A stretch of DNA of 64,000 nt, from positions 187,072-251,071 of the forward strand of contig JACRPM010000001.1 of assembly GCA_016223205.1 (NCBI GenBank), written 5' to 3'. The position numbers and the translations under genes are program-made. This document shows, piece by piece, positions 24,825 through 33,207 of the stretch. This stretch comes from Candidatus Saganbacteria bacterium. Lineage in GTDB: Bacteria > Margulisbacteria > WOR-1 > XYC2-FULL-46-14 > WPAF01. The notes below the pieces were generated by a model. It saw nothing but the letters and a program-made list of their open reading frames with translations. It ran no database searches and was not told the DNA's origin. The first letter of the stretch is position 1. Each line of letters opens with the position of its first letter.

Positions 24825-25922
24825 ATGACAAATTTAAAGTATTGGTTGGCTATAAATAACATAACTAATTTGGGCCCAGTTACCATTAATAAACTTTGGG
24901 AGCATTTTGGTGACATAAAGACAGTTTGGGAAGCAAGCAAGGGCGACATACAAAAGATTGAAGGATTGAGCAAACCGGCAGTAGCGGCTTTTCTAGAGAA
25001 AAGGGATAAGATCGATCTAGAGGAACAGCCCGATTTGATCAGAAAGAATAATGTTAAAGTAATCACTATTGAGGAAGAAAACTACCCCGCCAATCTAAAG
25101 AACATCTATGCCCCTCCTCCGGTACTCTACATCAAAGGTTCATTATTCAAAGCGGACGAAAAGGCCTTGGCGATCGTGGGGACTCGCCGGGCTTCGAGCT
25201 ATGGGCTGGAGATCGCAAAAAGATTGGCATTTGAACTGGCGGGATTGGGGATAACGATAGTGTCAGGTTTGGCTTCGGGAGTGGATACTGCCGCTCATAA
25301 AGGGGCGTTGGAGGCCAAGGGCAGGACCTTGGCGATATTTGGCTGCGGGGTGGATATGATCTTTCCCGCAGAGAATAGAGAGCTGGCTAAAGAGATAGAA
25401 TCCTCGGGCGCCTGCGTTTCAGAGTTTCCCATGGGTGCTCGGACCGAAAAGGGCAATTTCCCGAGAAGGAATCGGATCATCTCCGGTCTAACGCTTGGAA
25501 CTATTGTGGTTGAAGGAAATTATGACAGCGGGGCCATGATCACCGCCAAAGACGCCCTGGAACAAGGCCGTGAGGTCTTTGCCGTCCCGGGTAACGTGGA
25601 GGCCGATCAATCTAAAGGCCCGCATTGGCTCATTAAGCAGGGGGCTAAACTGGTGGAGTCGGTAGATGATATTCTTTCCGAACTGGAACATATTCTGGGA
25701 CCGTATAAGATCCGTCCCCGGATAAAGGAAAAAAAAGACCTGTCAGGTCTGTCGGGTGATGAAAAACGGATCGTGGAGGCCTTGGTTTCAGAGCCCAGAC
25801 ATATTGATCAGTTAGCCAATTCCCTGAAAATGGAAGTTCAAAGCGTTTCCAGCCTGCTTATGATGCTCGAGCTTAAGAACTTCATAAAACCACTTCCGGG
25901 TAAATTCTACACTGTGTTATAA
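24825..25922 (+). CDS. dprA: DNA-processing protein DprA
   Basis: 365 aa from ATG 24825; the longer frame from 24756 would run through a hairpin and the -10 box. It loads RecA onto incoming single-stranded DNA in natural transformation. An N-terminal helix-hairpin-helix/SAM-like domain precedes the Rossmann DprA core (VGTRRASSYG, VSGLASGVDTAAHKGAL, FGCGVDMIFPAEN, GNFPRRNRIISGL, DSGAMITAKDALEQGREV, FAVPGN). A C-terminal winged helix occupies about the last 65 residues. Uptake machinery is not in the window. Confidence 0.95.
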   Translation: MTNLKYWLAINNITNLGPVTINKLWEHFGDIKTVWEASKGDIQKIEGLSKPAVAAFLEKRDKIDLEEQPDLIRKNNVKVITIEEENYPANLKNIYAPPPVLYIKGSLFKADEKALAIVGTRRASSYGLEIAKRLAFELAGLGITIVSGLASGVDTAAHKGALEAKGRTLAIFGCGVDMIFPAENRELAKEIESSGACVSEFPMGARTEKGNFPRRNRIISGLTLGTIVVEGNYDSGAMITAKDALEQGREVFAVPGNVEADQSKGPHWLIKQGAKLVESVDDILSELEHILGPYKIRPRIKEKKDLSGLSGDEKRIVEALVSEPRHIDQLANSLKMEVQSVSSLLMMLELKNFIKPLPGKFYTVL

Positions 25923-25923
25923 T
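25918..25923 (+). promoter_or_regulatory. TATAAT box of the PRC/MgtE-Nramp operon
   Basis: TATAAT overlaps the dprA stop codon (TAA at 25920-25922) and lies 9 nt before the next ATG at 25933. Confidence 0.5.
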
Positions 25924-25932
25924 CATTAAAGC

Positions 25933-27204
25933 ATGGTTTTATTCTCTGAAATGTTCGTTTCCGATCTCATCGGCGACCCGGTGGTGGACCGCGTGCAGGA
26001 GCCGGTCGGCCGGGTAAAAGATATCATCATCACTCTTGGTGAAACCTTCCCTAAAGTGACCGGCCTGCTGATCAAGCGCGAAGACAACAAAAAGGAAGCG
26101 ATCCTGCTTTTAGCCGAGGTCGACCTTATCGGCCCGCAGTTCGTCACCACCCGATCGGTGAGATCGCGCATCACCTTTACCGAATTACGGGATGGGGAGG
26201 TGCTCCTGGAGCGCGATATCTTCGACAAGCAGATCGTGGATGTGGACGGCGCCCGGGTGATCCGCGTTAACGACCTTAAACTAGCCAAAGTGGAGCAGGA
26301 GGTTCGGCTCATTGCAGCAGATACCGGCCTGGCCGGGCTGCTTAGGCGATTGGGAATGCTCCGTTTGGTCAATTGGATCCTCAAGTTCTTCGGCCGGCAG
26401 ACACCCGAGACCCTGATCGGCTGGGACCATGTAGAACCGCTCAAGACCGATTTCAATAAAGGATACATTGCCATCCCCCATAAGCGAACCGCCGAGCTCC
26501 ACCCGGCGGACATCGCCCATATCATCTCCCAGGTTAACCCGGACCAAAGGAAAGAGCTGTTCACTTCGCTTTCCGAAAAAACCGCCGCCGAATCTCTCCA
26601 CGAGCTCGAGCCCATGATCGGGGCCATGCTGCTCCAGACCATCGACACCAAAAAAGCCCTGGGTATCTTGGAGAAAATGCCGGTGGACGAGGTGGCCGAC
26701 CTTTTGGGAGACCTGCCTCCCGAAAGGACCGAAGAATTCCTGCGCTTGATAAGGATCAAAAAATCGGCGGAGATCAGGAAGCTGCTCAAACACCACGACG
26801 AGACCGCCGGAGGATTGATGACCACCGAGTTCATCACCCTGCCGCAGGGGCTGACGGTGGAAGAGACCATCAACCGCTTACGCGAAACCGCACCCAGCGC
26901 CGAGACCATCTACTATCTTTACGTGGTGGACGAAGCGGAGCGCTTGGTAGGGGTGCTTTCGCTAAGGAATTTGATCATTTCTTTACCCGAGAAACGGCTC
27001 GAAGAGGTTATGATCCGGGATTGCATTACGGTGACGGTGGAGATGAACCAGCGCCAGGTAGCGGAAGTTATCTCCAAGTACAATCTTTTGGCCGTGCCGG
27101 TCATCGATGGGGAAGGTCGCGTGCAGGGGATCGTCACCGTGGACGACGTCATCGACCTGATGCTCCCGCCGGTTTCCCGCCGCAAAAGGCAGATGCTGGG
27201 ATGA
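25933..27204 (+). CDS. PRC-barrel/MgtE N-domain/CBS-pair cytoplasmic protein
   Basis: 423 aa without membrane segments. Two PRC-barrel-like segments occupy residues 1-170 (VGRVKDIIITLGETFPKVTG; FDKQIVDVDGARVIRVND). An MgtE N-terminal helical domain follows (HPADIAHIISQVNPDQR to about residue 285, including MPVDEVADLLGDLPPE), then two CBS repeats (MTTEFITLPQGLTVEE and MIRDCITVTVEMNQRQVAEV). In MgtE these domains sense cytosolic Mg2+ and gate the channel, but the MgtE channel itself is missing. Instead an Nramp-type transporter is encoded next, coupled by ATGA. It is probably the Mg2+-sensing regulatory subunit of that transporter. Confidence 0.85.
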   Translation: MVLFSEMFVSDLIGDPVVDRVQEPVGRVKDIIITLGETFPKVTGLLIKREDNKKEAILLLAEVDLIGPQFVTTRSVRSRITFTELRDGEVLLERDIFDKQIVDVDGARVIRVNDLKLAKVEQEVRLIAADTGLAGLLRRLGMLRLVNWILKFFGRQTPETLIGWDHVEPLKTDFNKGYIAIPHKRTAELHPADIAHIISQVNPDQRKELFTSLSEKTAAESLHELEPMIGAMLLQTIDTKKALGILEKMPVDEVADLLGDLPPERTEEFLRLIRIKKSAEIRKLLKHHDETAGGLMTTEFITLPQGLTVEETINRLRETAPSAETIYYLYVVDEAERLVGVLSLRNLIISLPEKRLEEVMIRDCITVTVEMNQRQVAEVISKYNLLAVPVIDGEGRVQGIVTVDDVIDLMLPPVSRRKRQMLG

Positions 27205-28451
27205 TGAGGTTTTTGCGGCTCCCCAAATTCAGCCGCCGAATATTGATCTTTTTGGCCATTATGGGTCCCGGCATCATCACCGCTTGCGCCGATAACGACG
27301 CCGGCGGCATCACCACTTATTCTGTGGCCGGGGCCAGCTTCGGTTATGAAATGTTGTGGGGGCTTTTTCTGATCACCATCGCCCTGGCGGTGGTGCAGGA
27401 GATGTGCGCCCGCATGGGGGCGGTAACCGGCAAGGGACTTTCGGACCTGATCCGCGAGAACTTCGGCGTGCGCTGGACGATGTTCGCCATGGGGATACTG
27501 CTCATCGCGAACCTTTTCACCATCATCGCGGATTTTGCCGGTATCGCCGCCAGCGGCGAGATCTTCGGCATTTCGCGTTTCTTTTTTATCCCGCTAATGG
27601 CGGGGGTCATCTGGTTCACCGTCCTGCGCGGTTCCTACAAGATCGTGGAGAGGGTTTTCCTGGGATTCTGTCTGGCCCAGTTCGCATATATATTTTCCGG
27701 CTTCATGGCTAAGCCCGACTGGTCATTGGCCCTGCGCCACACCTTTGTCCCCACTTTCCGGATGGACGCGCACTTTATCTTGATCTTTATCGGGGTCATC
27801 GGCACCACCATCACGCCCTGGATGCAGTTCTACATCCAATCCAGCATCCGGGATAAAGGGATCACGGTAAAACAATATAAATATGAAAGATTGGAAGTCC
27901 TGTTCGGGGCCTTTTTGACCGATTTCGTATCTTTCTTCATCATCGTGGCCTCCGCCGCGACGCTCTTTAAGTACGGCATACACATCGAGACCGCGCGTGA
28001 TGCGGCGGTGGCATTGGGCCCGCTGGCCGGGGGATTTGCCGAAACGCTTTTTGCCCTGGGATTGTTCGGAGCTTCCACCTTAACCGCCTCGATCGTTACG
28101 CTTTCTTCCTCATACGCGATCTGCGAGGCCTTCGGCTGGGAAAGCGGGATCAACAAGAATTTCAGGGAGGCGCCCATCTTTTACGGCCTTTTCACTTTCT
28201 TGATCCTGATCGGGGCCGGGGTGGTGCTGTGGCCTAAGCTCTCTTTGATCGTGGTGATGCTGCTATCGCAGGAAGTGAACGGCATCCTCCTGCCTTTTAT
28301 CCTGATATTCATGCTGATCCTCATCAACAACCGGCGCATCATGGGAAAAGAGGTAAATTCCACTTTTTATAATGTGATAGCCGGGCTGGTGGTGGCGGCG
28401 CTGATCGTGCTGACGTTGATATTGGTCGTTACTTCGCTTTTCCCCGCTTAA
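27201..28451 (+). CDS. Nramp (SLC11)-family divalent metal transporter, variant metal site
   Basis: 416 aa, about eleven membrane helices. The Nramp fold is indicated by MGPGIITACADNDAGGITTY in TM1 and the TM6 region FIGVIGTTITPW. The canonical TM1 DPGN is changed to DNDAGG (31-36), and the TM6 methionine that gives transition-metal preference is Thr (GTTITPW, 201-207). With the upstream MgtE_N/CBS protein, this suggests Mg2+ rather than Mn2+/Fe2+ transport (inference). ATG 27201 overlaps the preceding stop. Longer in-frame starts lie within the upstream gene and are unlikely. Confidence 0.85.
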   Translation: MMRFLRLPKFSRRILIFLAIMGPGIITACADNDAGGITTYSVAGASFGYEMLWGLFLITIALAVVQEMCARMGAVTGKGLSDLIRENFGVRWTMFAMGILLIANLFTIIADFAGIAASGEIFGISRFFFIPLMAGVIWFTVLRGSYKIVERVFLGFCLAQFAYIFSGFMAKPDWSLALRHTFVPTFRMDAHFILIFIGVIGTTITPWMQFYIQSSIRDKGITVKQYKYERLEVLFGAFLTDFVSFFIIVASAATLFKYGIHIETARDAAVALGPLAGGFAETLFALGLFGASTLTASIVTLSSSYAICEAFGWESGINKNFREAPIFYGLFTFLILIGAGVVLWPKLSLIVVMLLSQEVNGILLPFILIFMLILINNRRIMGKEVNSTFYNVIAGLVVAALIVLTLILVVTSLFPA

Positions 28452-28455
28452 AAAC

Positions 28456-28490
28456 AAGAAAGCTGTTCCAGGGTCGCGAACAGCTTTCTT
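28456..28490. terminator. Bidirectional hairpin terminator
   Basis: Stem AAGAAAGCTGTTC (28456-28468) pairs with GAACAGCTTTCTT (28478-28490) around a 9-nt loop, between the convergent Nramp and SWIB-like genes. The A/T-rich stem ends give short U-runs in both directions. Confidence 0.75.
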
Positions 28491-28501
28491 TAAGAGTGCA
28501 A

Positions 28502-28654
28502 TTACTTCTTCAGCAGTTTGAATTTCTTGATGACGTTCCAGATCTTTTTGGTCATCTGGGTCACCGGGAGGGGCTTGGCGCCGAAAACCTTTTCCAAGGT
28601 TTCATTGCGGCCTTTGAAGTTTACGGTCATTTTCTTTAATCCGCCTCTTGCCAT
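28502..28654 (-). CDS. 50-aa basic SWIB-like protein
   Basis: Short ORF (TAA at 28502-28504, ATG at 28652-28654) with Shine-Dalgarno AGGTG and its own promoter. The product is strongly basic (13 Lys) and ends VTQMTKKIWNVIKKFKLLKK, which resembles the C-terminal helix of SWIB domains (kklWeYIkknnL). A complete SWIB domain is about 75 aa, so this is a minimal form or an independent small nucleoid protein. It is clearly expressed-looking: flanked by a terminator and a divergent promoter pair. Confidence 0.7.
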   Translation of the reverse strand: MARGGLKKMTVNFKGRNETLEKVFGAKPLPVTQMTKKIWNVIKKFKLLKK

Positions 28655-28676
28655 TTATTTTCACCTGCCTTTTAAA

Positions 28677-28705
28677 TTGCCGATTTGTCCCAATTATAGT
28701 ATAAT
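28677..28705 (+). promoter_or_regulatory. Promoter of accC-nusB
   Basis: TTGCCG 28677-28682, 17-nt spacer, TATAAT 28700-28705. Here the start codon is 32 nt away with an AAGG Shine-Dalgarno, so this is one of the few conventional leaders. Confidence 0.65.
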
Positions 28706-28720
28706 GTGCGCGGATTGCAA
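28693..28720 (-). promoter_or_regulatory. Promoter of the SWIB-like gene
   Basis: On the minus strand TTGCAA (28715-28720), 16-nt spacer, TATAAT (28693-28698). It interlocks with the accC promoter on the other strand. Confidence 0.55.
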
Positions 28721-28737
28721 GGGTTTTTTAAGGTAAA

Positions 28738-30087
28738 ATGTTCAATAAAATATTAATAGCCAACCGGGGGGAGATCGCGGTGCGGGTGATCCGCGCCTGC
28801 CGTGAGCTGGGGGTGCGCACCGTAGCCGTCTACTCCGAAGCCGATCAGGACTCGCTCCACGTAAAATTAGCCGACGAATCCTACTGCGTGGGTCCCGCCG
28901 CGCCCAACCAAAGTTATCTCAATATCCCGGCGATCATTTCCGTGGCGGAGATCGCCGGGGCCGACGCTTTGCATCCCGGCTACGGCTTTTTAGCGGAGAA
29001 CGCCAAATTCACCGAGATCTGCGCCGAGCACGGCATCAAGTTCATCGGCCCCCACAAGACCGCTATAGAAAAAATGGGCGATAAGTCCACCGCTAAAGAA
29101 ACCGTCAAAAAGGCCGGAGTCCCCGTGGTGCCCGGTTCCGACGGCAATGTCCACGACGAGAAAGAAGCCCAGCGGATCGCGGAAAAAGTGGGCTATCCGG
29201 TATTGATCAAAGCGACGGCCGGCGGCGGGGGGAAAGGGATGCGGGTGGCAAAGAGCGCGGATGAACTGATCGAATTCACCAAGACCGCGCGGGCCGAAGC
29301 CCAGGCGGCTTTCGGCAATGCCGACGTTTATATAGAAAAATACGTGGAGGATCCGCGCCATATCGAGGTGCAGATCTTGGCGGACGAACACGGCAATGTG
29401 GTCCACCTGGGTGAGAGGGATTGTTCCATCCAGCGGCGCCATCAGAAGCTGGTCGAGGAATCGCTCTCGCCGGCGGTGGACAGAAAATTACGGGATAAGC
29501 TGGGCGGGGCGGCAGTGCGCGCGGCGCAGGCCGTTAAATACACCAACGCCGGCACGGTCGAATTTATCTTCGACCGGCAGGGCCGTTTCTATTTTATGGA
29601 AATGAACACCCGCATCCAGGTGGAGCATCCGGTAAGCGAGATGATCACTTCGATCGATATTGTAAAAGAGCAGATCTTGATCGCGGCCGGTGAAAAGCTT
29701 AAGTTCCGGCAAAAAGACATCCAATTCCACGGCCATGCTATCGAGTGCCGCATCAACGCCGAAAATCCGGATAAAAATTTCCTTCCTTCTCCTGGAGAGA
29801 TTTCCATCTACTTGCCGCCGGGAGGGCCCGGGGTCAGGGTCGACAGCCACGCCTATCAGGGGCTGCGCATCCAGCCGCATTACGATTCGCTCATCGCCAA
29901 GCTCATCTGCTGGGGGAGGAACCGCGGGGAGGCAATAGAGCGGATGCGGAGGGCGCTCGATGAATTTGTCATTGACGGGGTTTCTACCACTATTCCTTTT
30001 CACTTGAAGGTCCTGGATAACGAGGCCTTTCAAAAGGGCGATATCACCACTCACTTCATCGAAAAGCATTTCGCCAAGGGCGGCTGA
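28738..30087 (+). CDS. accC: Biotin carboxylase (acetyl-CoA carboxylase subunit)
   Basis: 449 aa ATP-grasp enzyme carboxylating biotin on the carrier protein. Motifs: [33 protein letters not shown]-grasp glycine loop [25 protein letters not shown] and [17 protein letters not shown]. The biotin carboxyl carrier gene (accB) is not adjacent, which is unusual. It could also serve another biotin-dependent carboxylase. The stop overlaps the nusB start by 1 nt. Confidence 0.95.
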   Translation: MFNKILIANRGEIAVRVIRACRELGVRTVAVYSEADQDSLHVKLADESYCVGPAAPNQSYLNIPAIISVAEIAGADALHPGYGFLAENAKFTEICAEHGIKFIGPHKTAIEKMGDKSTAKETVKKAGVPVVPGSDGNVHDEKEAQRIAEKVGYPVLIKATAGGGGKGMRVAKSADELIEFTKTARAEAQAAFGNADVYIEKYVEDPRHIEVQILADEHGNVVHLGERDCSIQRRHQKLVEESLSPAVDRKLRDKLGGAAVRAAQAVKYTNAGTVEFIFDRQGRFYFMEMNTRIQVEHPVSEMITSIDIVKEQILIAAGEKLKFRQKDIQFHGHAIECRINAENPDKNFLPSPGEISIYLPPGGPGVRVDSHAYQGLRIQPHYDSLIAKLICWGRNRGEAIERMRRALDEFVIDGVSTTIPFHLKVLDNEAFQKGDITTHFIEKHFAKGG

Positions 30088-30485
30088 TGGCAAAACGCTC
30101 CACCTCACGCCGGATCGCCATGCAGGCGCTGTTCCAGGCCGATCACGCGGGAATTCCCATCAAAGAGGCTTTGGAGTTGCTCTTTGAAAGCGAGAAATTC
30201 GTTGAAGAGACCCGGCTTTTTGCCGAAGAATTGGCGAAAGGGGCATGGGATAAGAAAGAACAAAGCGACCGGATCATCAAAAAGCATTCGAAGGACTGGT
30301 CCATCGAGAGAATGGGGGGCGTGGACCGCAATATCCTGCGTTTGGCTTTGTTCGAATTAATGGAAGGGGAGACCCCCGTGCAAGTGGCGATCGATGAAGC
30401 CGTGGAGCTGGCCAAGAAGTATTCGTCGGATGAAGCGGCCAAATTTATCAATGGGATATTAGGGGCTTATGTCAAAAGTCGCTAA
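30087..30485 (+). CDS. nusB: Transcription antitermination factor NusB
   Basis: 132 aa all-helical RNA-binding protein acting with NusE in rRNA antitermination. RRIAMQALFQAD at the N-terminus and the C-terminal VDRNILRLALFELM, PVQVAIDEAVELAKKYSSDEAAKFINGILG block are diagnostic. It overlaps the next ORF by 17 nt. Confidence 0.94.
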   Translation: MAKRSTSRRIAMQALFQADHAGIPIKEALELLFESEKFVEETRLFAEELAKGAWDKKEQSDRIIKKHSKDWSIERMGGVDRNILRLALFELMEGETPVQVAIDEAVELAKKYSSDEAAKFINGILGAYVKSR

Positions 30486-30819
30486 GCTCTTACTATTGGC
30501 GTTGATCTGCTCGCTTCTGGTATCTCCGCATGATGACGCCCAGGCAGCCAAAAAGAAAGCATTGCGAAAAACTCGCCGCTTCTATTACCGCAAGCGAACC
30601 CCTTTCAAGGCCTACCAGGAATATTTCATAAGCCCGACCATCAAGGAAACCGATATGCCGGTGATCGAGGAAGTCCTTAAGGACCGCGGGGTTTTATCCA
30701 TTAAATTCGATCTGCCGGACAATTCGCTTATCCTCCAGTTCAAGGCCGCGGAAGTCACCGCACTGGATCTGATGATGGCCCTTAAGGATCTGGGCTACAC
30801 CGTCACCCGTATCAATTGA
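30469..30819 (+). CDS. Secreted protein with HMA-like fold lacking CxxC
   Basis: 116 aa. A signal peptide (KLLLLALICSLLVSPHDDAQA) is followed by a basic segment (KKKALRKTRRFYYRKR). The C-terminal 65 residues resemble a heavy-metal-associated ferredoxin-like fold: VLSIKFDLPDNSLILQF, then ALDLMMALKDLGYTVTRI. The metal-binding CxxC is absent, so metal transfer is unlikely. The start overlaps nusB. Confidence 0.5.
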   Translation: MSKVAKLLLLALICSLLVSPHDDAQAAKKKALRKTRRFYYRKRTPFKAYQEYFISPTIKETDMPVIEEVLKDRGVLSIKFDLPDNSLILQFKAAEVTALDLMMALKDLGYTVTRIN

Positions 30820-30838
30820 TTCTCGGCTCCCATCGTGA

Positions 30839-30844
30839 TAAAAT
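30839..30844 (+). promoter_or_regulatory. TAAAAT box upstream of ribE
   Basis: TAAAAT 11 nt before the ribE ATG. The 36-nt gap is far too short for an FMN (RFN) riboswitch. Confidence 0.4.
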
Positions 30845-30855
30845 AGCAAGGTAAT

Positions 30856-31518
30856 ATGTTCACCGGCATCATAGAAGAGATAGGAGTGATCGCCGCGCTG
30901 GTGCGCAACGGCCGCGCCCTGCGGATGGGCGTCCACGCCAAAAAAGTCATCGTTGGCCTCAAGGTCGGCGACAGCCTAACCGTCAACGGAGTTTGCCTTT
31001 CGGTCGTAGAAATGGGCCGCACCCATTTTGTGGTGGAAGCGGTGGAAGAGACCCTGAAAAAATCCTCTCTCGGAGCCCTGCGCCTGGGTGATAAAGTAAA
31101 TCTCGAAAGGGCCCTGCTTTTGACCGCCCGCCTGGGAGGCCACATCATGACCGGCCATATCGACGGGGTGGCGGAGATCAAAGGCATACTTAAGAAAGAC
31201 GATGGCTTTGAACTGGTGCTGACCGTTTCTCCCCACCTGCGACGTTACATTGTTCCTCAAGGGTCCATCGGAGTGGACGGGGTAAGTTTGACGGTTTCCC
31301 GGATCACGGCCGAAGGAGTCCACCTGGCGATCATCCCCATCACCTCCCAGCAGACCAACCTGGGAGCTAAAAATATCGGAGAAAGGGTGAACCTGGAGGT
31401 CGATGTCCTTTCCAAATACATCGAAAATTTCATCCAGGGCGGAGAGGCGCCGCCCTCTCCCGCGGAAAAGATGATGCTGACTTCCGGCTTTTTCCCCATG
31501 GGGATCTGGGACAACTAA
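30856..31518 (+). CDS. ribE: Riboflavin synthase, alpha subunit
   Basis: 220 aa with two tandem lumazine-binding beta-barrels. [10 protein letters not shown] at the start of barrel 1, [22 protein letters not shown] opening barrel 2 and [12 protein letters not shown] are diagnostic. It dismutates two dimethylribityllumazine molecules to riboflavin. It is followed by ribBA after 1 nt. No RFN riboswitch precedes the cluster. Confidence 0.95.
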   Translation: MFTGIIEEIGVIAALVRNGRALRMGVHAKKVIVGLKVGDSLTVNGVCLSVVEMGRTHFVVEAVEETLKKSSLGALRLGDKVNLERALLLTARLGGHIMTGHIDGVAEIKGILKKDDGFELVLTVSPHLRRYIVPQGSIGVDGVSLTVSRITAEGVHLAIIPITSQQTNLGAKNIGERVNLEVDVLSKYIENFIQGGEAPPSPAEKMMLTSGFFPMGIWDN

Positions 31519-31519
31519 A

Positions 31520-32743
31520 GTGAAGTTCGATCCTATAACCGCCGCCCTCCGCGACATCAAGAACGGCAAGATGACGATCGTGGTGGACGACAAGAAGCGC
31601 GAGAACGAGGGCGACCTGGTGATGGCCGCCGAAAAAGTAACCCCCGAAGCCGTCAATTTTATGATCACCCATGGACGCGGCCTGGTTTGCGTGCCGCTTT
31701 CGGCCGAACGGATCGAAGAGCTGGGGCTGGCCCCCATGGTGGCGGAAAATAACGAACCGCTCCACACCGCTTTTACCGTATCGGTCGACGCCGCCCGCGG
31801 GGTCACCACCGGCATCTCACCGGCCGACCGGGCGGAAACCATCGAAGTTTTAATTAATCCTCTTACCAAGTCCTCCGACCTGGTCAAACCCGGACATGTT
31901 TTCCCGCTTAAGGCCATAGACGGAGGCGTTTTAAAACGGGCGGGACACACCGAAGCCGCAGTCGACCTGGCCCGTTTGGCCGGGCTGTATCCCGGCGGAG
32001 TGATCTGCGAGATCATCAAGGACAACGGCCAGATGGCCCGGGTGACGGACCTTTTATCATTTGCCCGTCAACATGGGCTTAGGATCGTAACCATAGCCGA
32101 CCTTATCAAATACCGGGTCCGGCAGGAAAAGCTTATAAAGAAGATCTCACAGACCACGCTCCCCACCAAGTTCGGGGATTTTACCGCCGTAACTTATGAG
32201 GACGACCTTACCGGCGACCATCACCTGGCGCTGGTAAAAGGCAAGCCGGCCGGAGCGCGCGACGTCCTGGTTCGGGTCCATTCCGAATGCCTTACCGGCG
32301 ATGTTTTCGGCAGCAAACGGTGCGACTGCGGCCAGCAGCTGGCGGCCGCACTGGCCAAGATCGAATTTGCCGGACAAGGTGTCTTGCTTTATATGAGGCA
32401 GGAAGGGCGGGGGATCGGTCTGGCCAACAAGCTTAAGGCCTATGCCTTGCAGGATAAGGGATTGGATACGGTCGAAGCCAACGAAAAGCTCGGCTTTAAG
32501 GCCGATCTTAGGGATTACGGCGTAGGCGCGCAGATCTTGGCCGACCTGGGATTGACCACCATCCGCCTGCTGACCAACAATCCCCGGAAAATAGTAGGGC
32601 TCGAAGGATACGGCCTCAAGGTGACGGAGAGAATACCATTGGAAATTAAACCCAACCGTCATAATGTCCACTATCTGGCCACCAAGTCAAAAAAATTAGG
32701 ACACGTGCTTAAGGAGGTGCGTAAGTATGGCAAAAGTGATTGA
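31520..32743 (+). CDS. ribBA: Bifunctional DHBP synthase / GTP cyclohydrolase II
   Basis: 407 aa. The N-terminal RibB domain (residues 1-205) has the acidic loop [12 protein letters not shown], the TxHTEA-type [10 protein letters not shown] and GVICEI. The C-terminal RibA domain has the zinc site [18 protein letters not shown] and [10 protein letters not shown]. It makes the two early precursors of riboflavin. GTG start at 31520. The 3' end contains the AAGGAGGTG Shine-Dalgarno of ribH. ribD is not in the window. Confidence 0.96.
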   Translation: MKFDPITAALRDIKNGKMTIVVDDKKRENEGDLVMAAEKVTPEAVNFMITHGRGLVCVPLSAERIEELGLAPMVAENNEPLHTAFTVSVDAARGVTTGISPADRAETIEVLINPLTKSSDLVKPGHVFPLKAIDGGVLKRAGHTEAAVDLARLAGLYPGGVICEIIKDNGQMARVTDLLSFARQHGLRIVTIADLIKYRVRQEKLIKKISQTTLPTKFGDFTAVTYEDDLTGDHHLALVKGKPAGARDVLVRVHSECLTGDVFGSKRCDCGQQLAAALAKIEFAGQGVLLYMRQEGRGIGLANKLKAYALQDKGLDTVEANEKLGFKADLRDYGVGAQILADLGLTTIRLLTNNPRKIVGLEGYGLKVTERIPLEIKPNRHNVHYLATKSKKLGHVLKEVRKYGKSD

Positions 32744-33191
32744 AGGGAATCTGGACGCCAGCGGATTGAAGGTGGGTATCGTGGTTTCGCGTTTCAACGA
32801 ACTGGTCTCCAAGGGACTGCTCTCGGGAGCGCTGGATTGCCTAAAAAGGCATGGCGCAGCGGAAGCTTCGATCGAAGTGGCCTGGGTGCCCGGCTCTTTT
32901 GAGTCGCCGCTCATCGCCAAGAAAATGGCCTCTTCCAAAAAATATGACGCGCTCATCTGTCTGGGAGCGGTGATCCGCGGGGCGACGAGCCATTTTGAAT
33001 ATGTGGCGTCCGAGGCCGCCAAGGGTGTAGCCAAAGTGTCGCTTGATACCGGAGTGCCGGTAGTGTTCGGCATCTTGACCTGTGATACACTGGAGCAGGC
33101 GTTGGAGAGAGCCGGGGCCAAACCGGGGAACAAGGGCTTCGCGGCCGCCCAATCGGCGATCGAGCTCGCGAACCTAAGTAAACAACTATAA
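32727..33191 (+). CDS. ribH: 6,7-dimethyl-8-ribityllumazine synthase
   Basis: 154 aa, assembles into icosahedral or pentameric particles. [42 protein letters not shown] (the catalytic His region) and [20 protein letters not shown] match the family. It overlaps ribBA by 17 nt with a strong internal Shine-Dalgarno. Confidence 0.95.
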   Translation: MAKVIEGNLDASGLKVGIVVSRFNELVSKGLLSGALDCLKRHGAAEASIEVAWVPGSFESPLIAKKMASSKKYDALICLGAVIRGATSHFEYVASEAAKGVAKVSLDTGVPVVFGILTCDTLEQALERAGAKPGNKGFAAAQSAIELANLSKQL

Positions 33192-33207
33192 GAAAGGAGC
33201 ATCTTTC

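Noticed and set aside
30820..30855. Possible FMN riboswitch before the riboflavin genes
   Set aside because: Only 36 nt separate the preceding stop from ribE, far too short for an RFN element.
30976..32025. 349-aa minus-strand ORF antisense to ribE and ribBA
   Set aside because: It overlaps two certain genes completely and its translation is Arg/Ser-rich with no domain; a GC-rich shadow frame.
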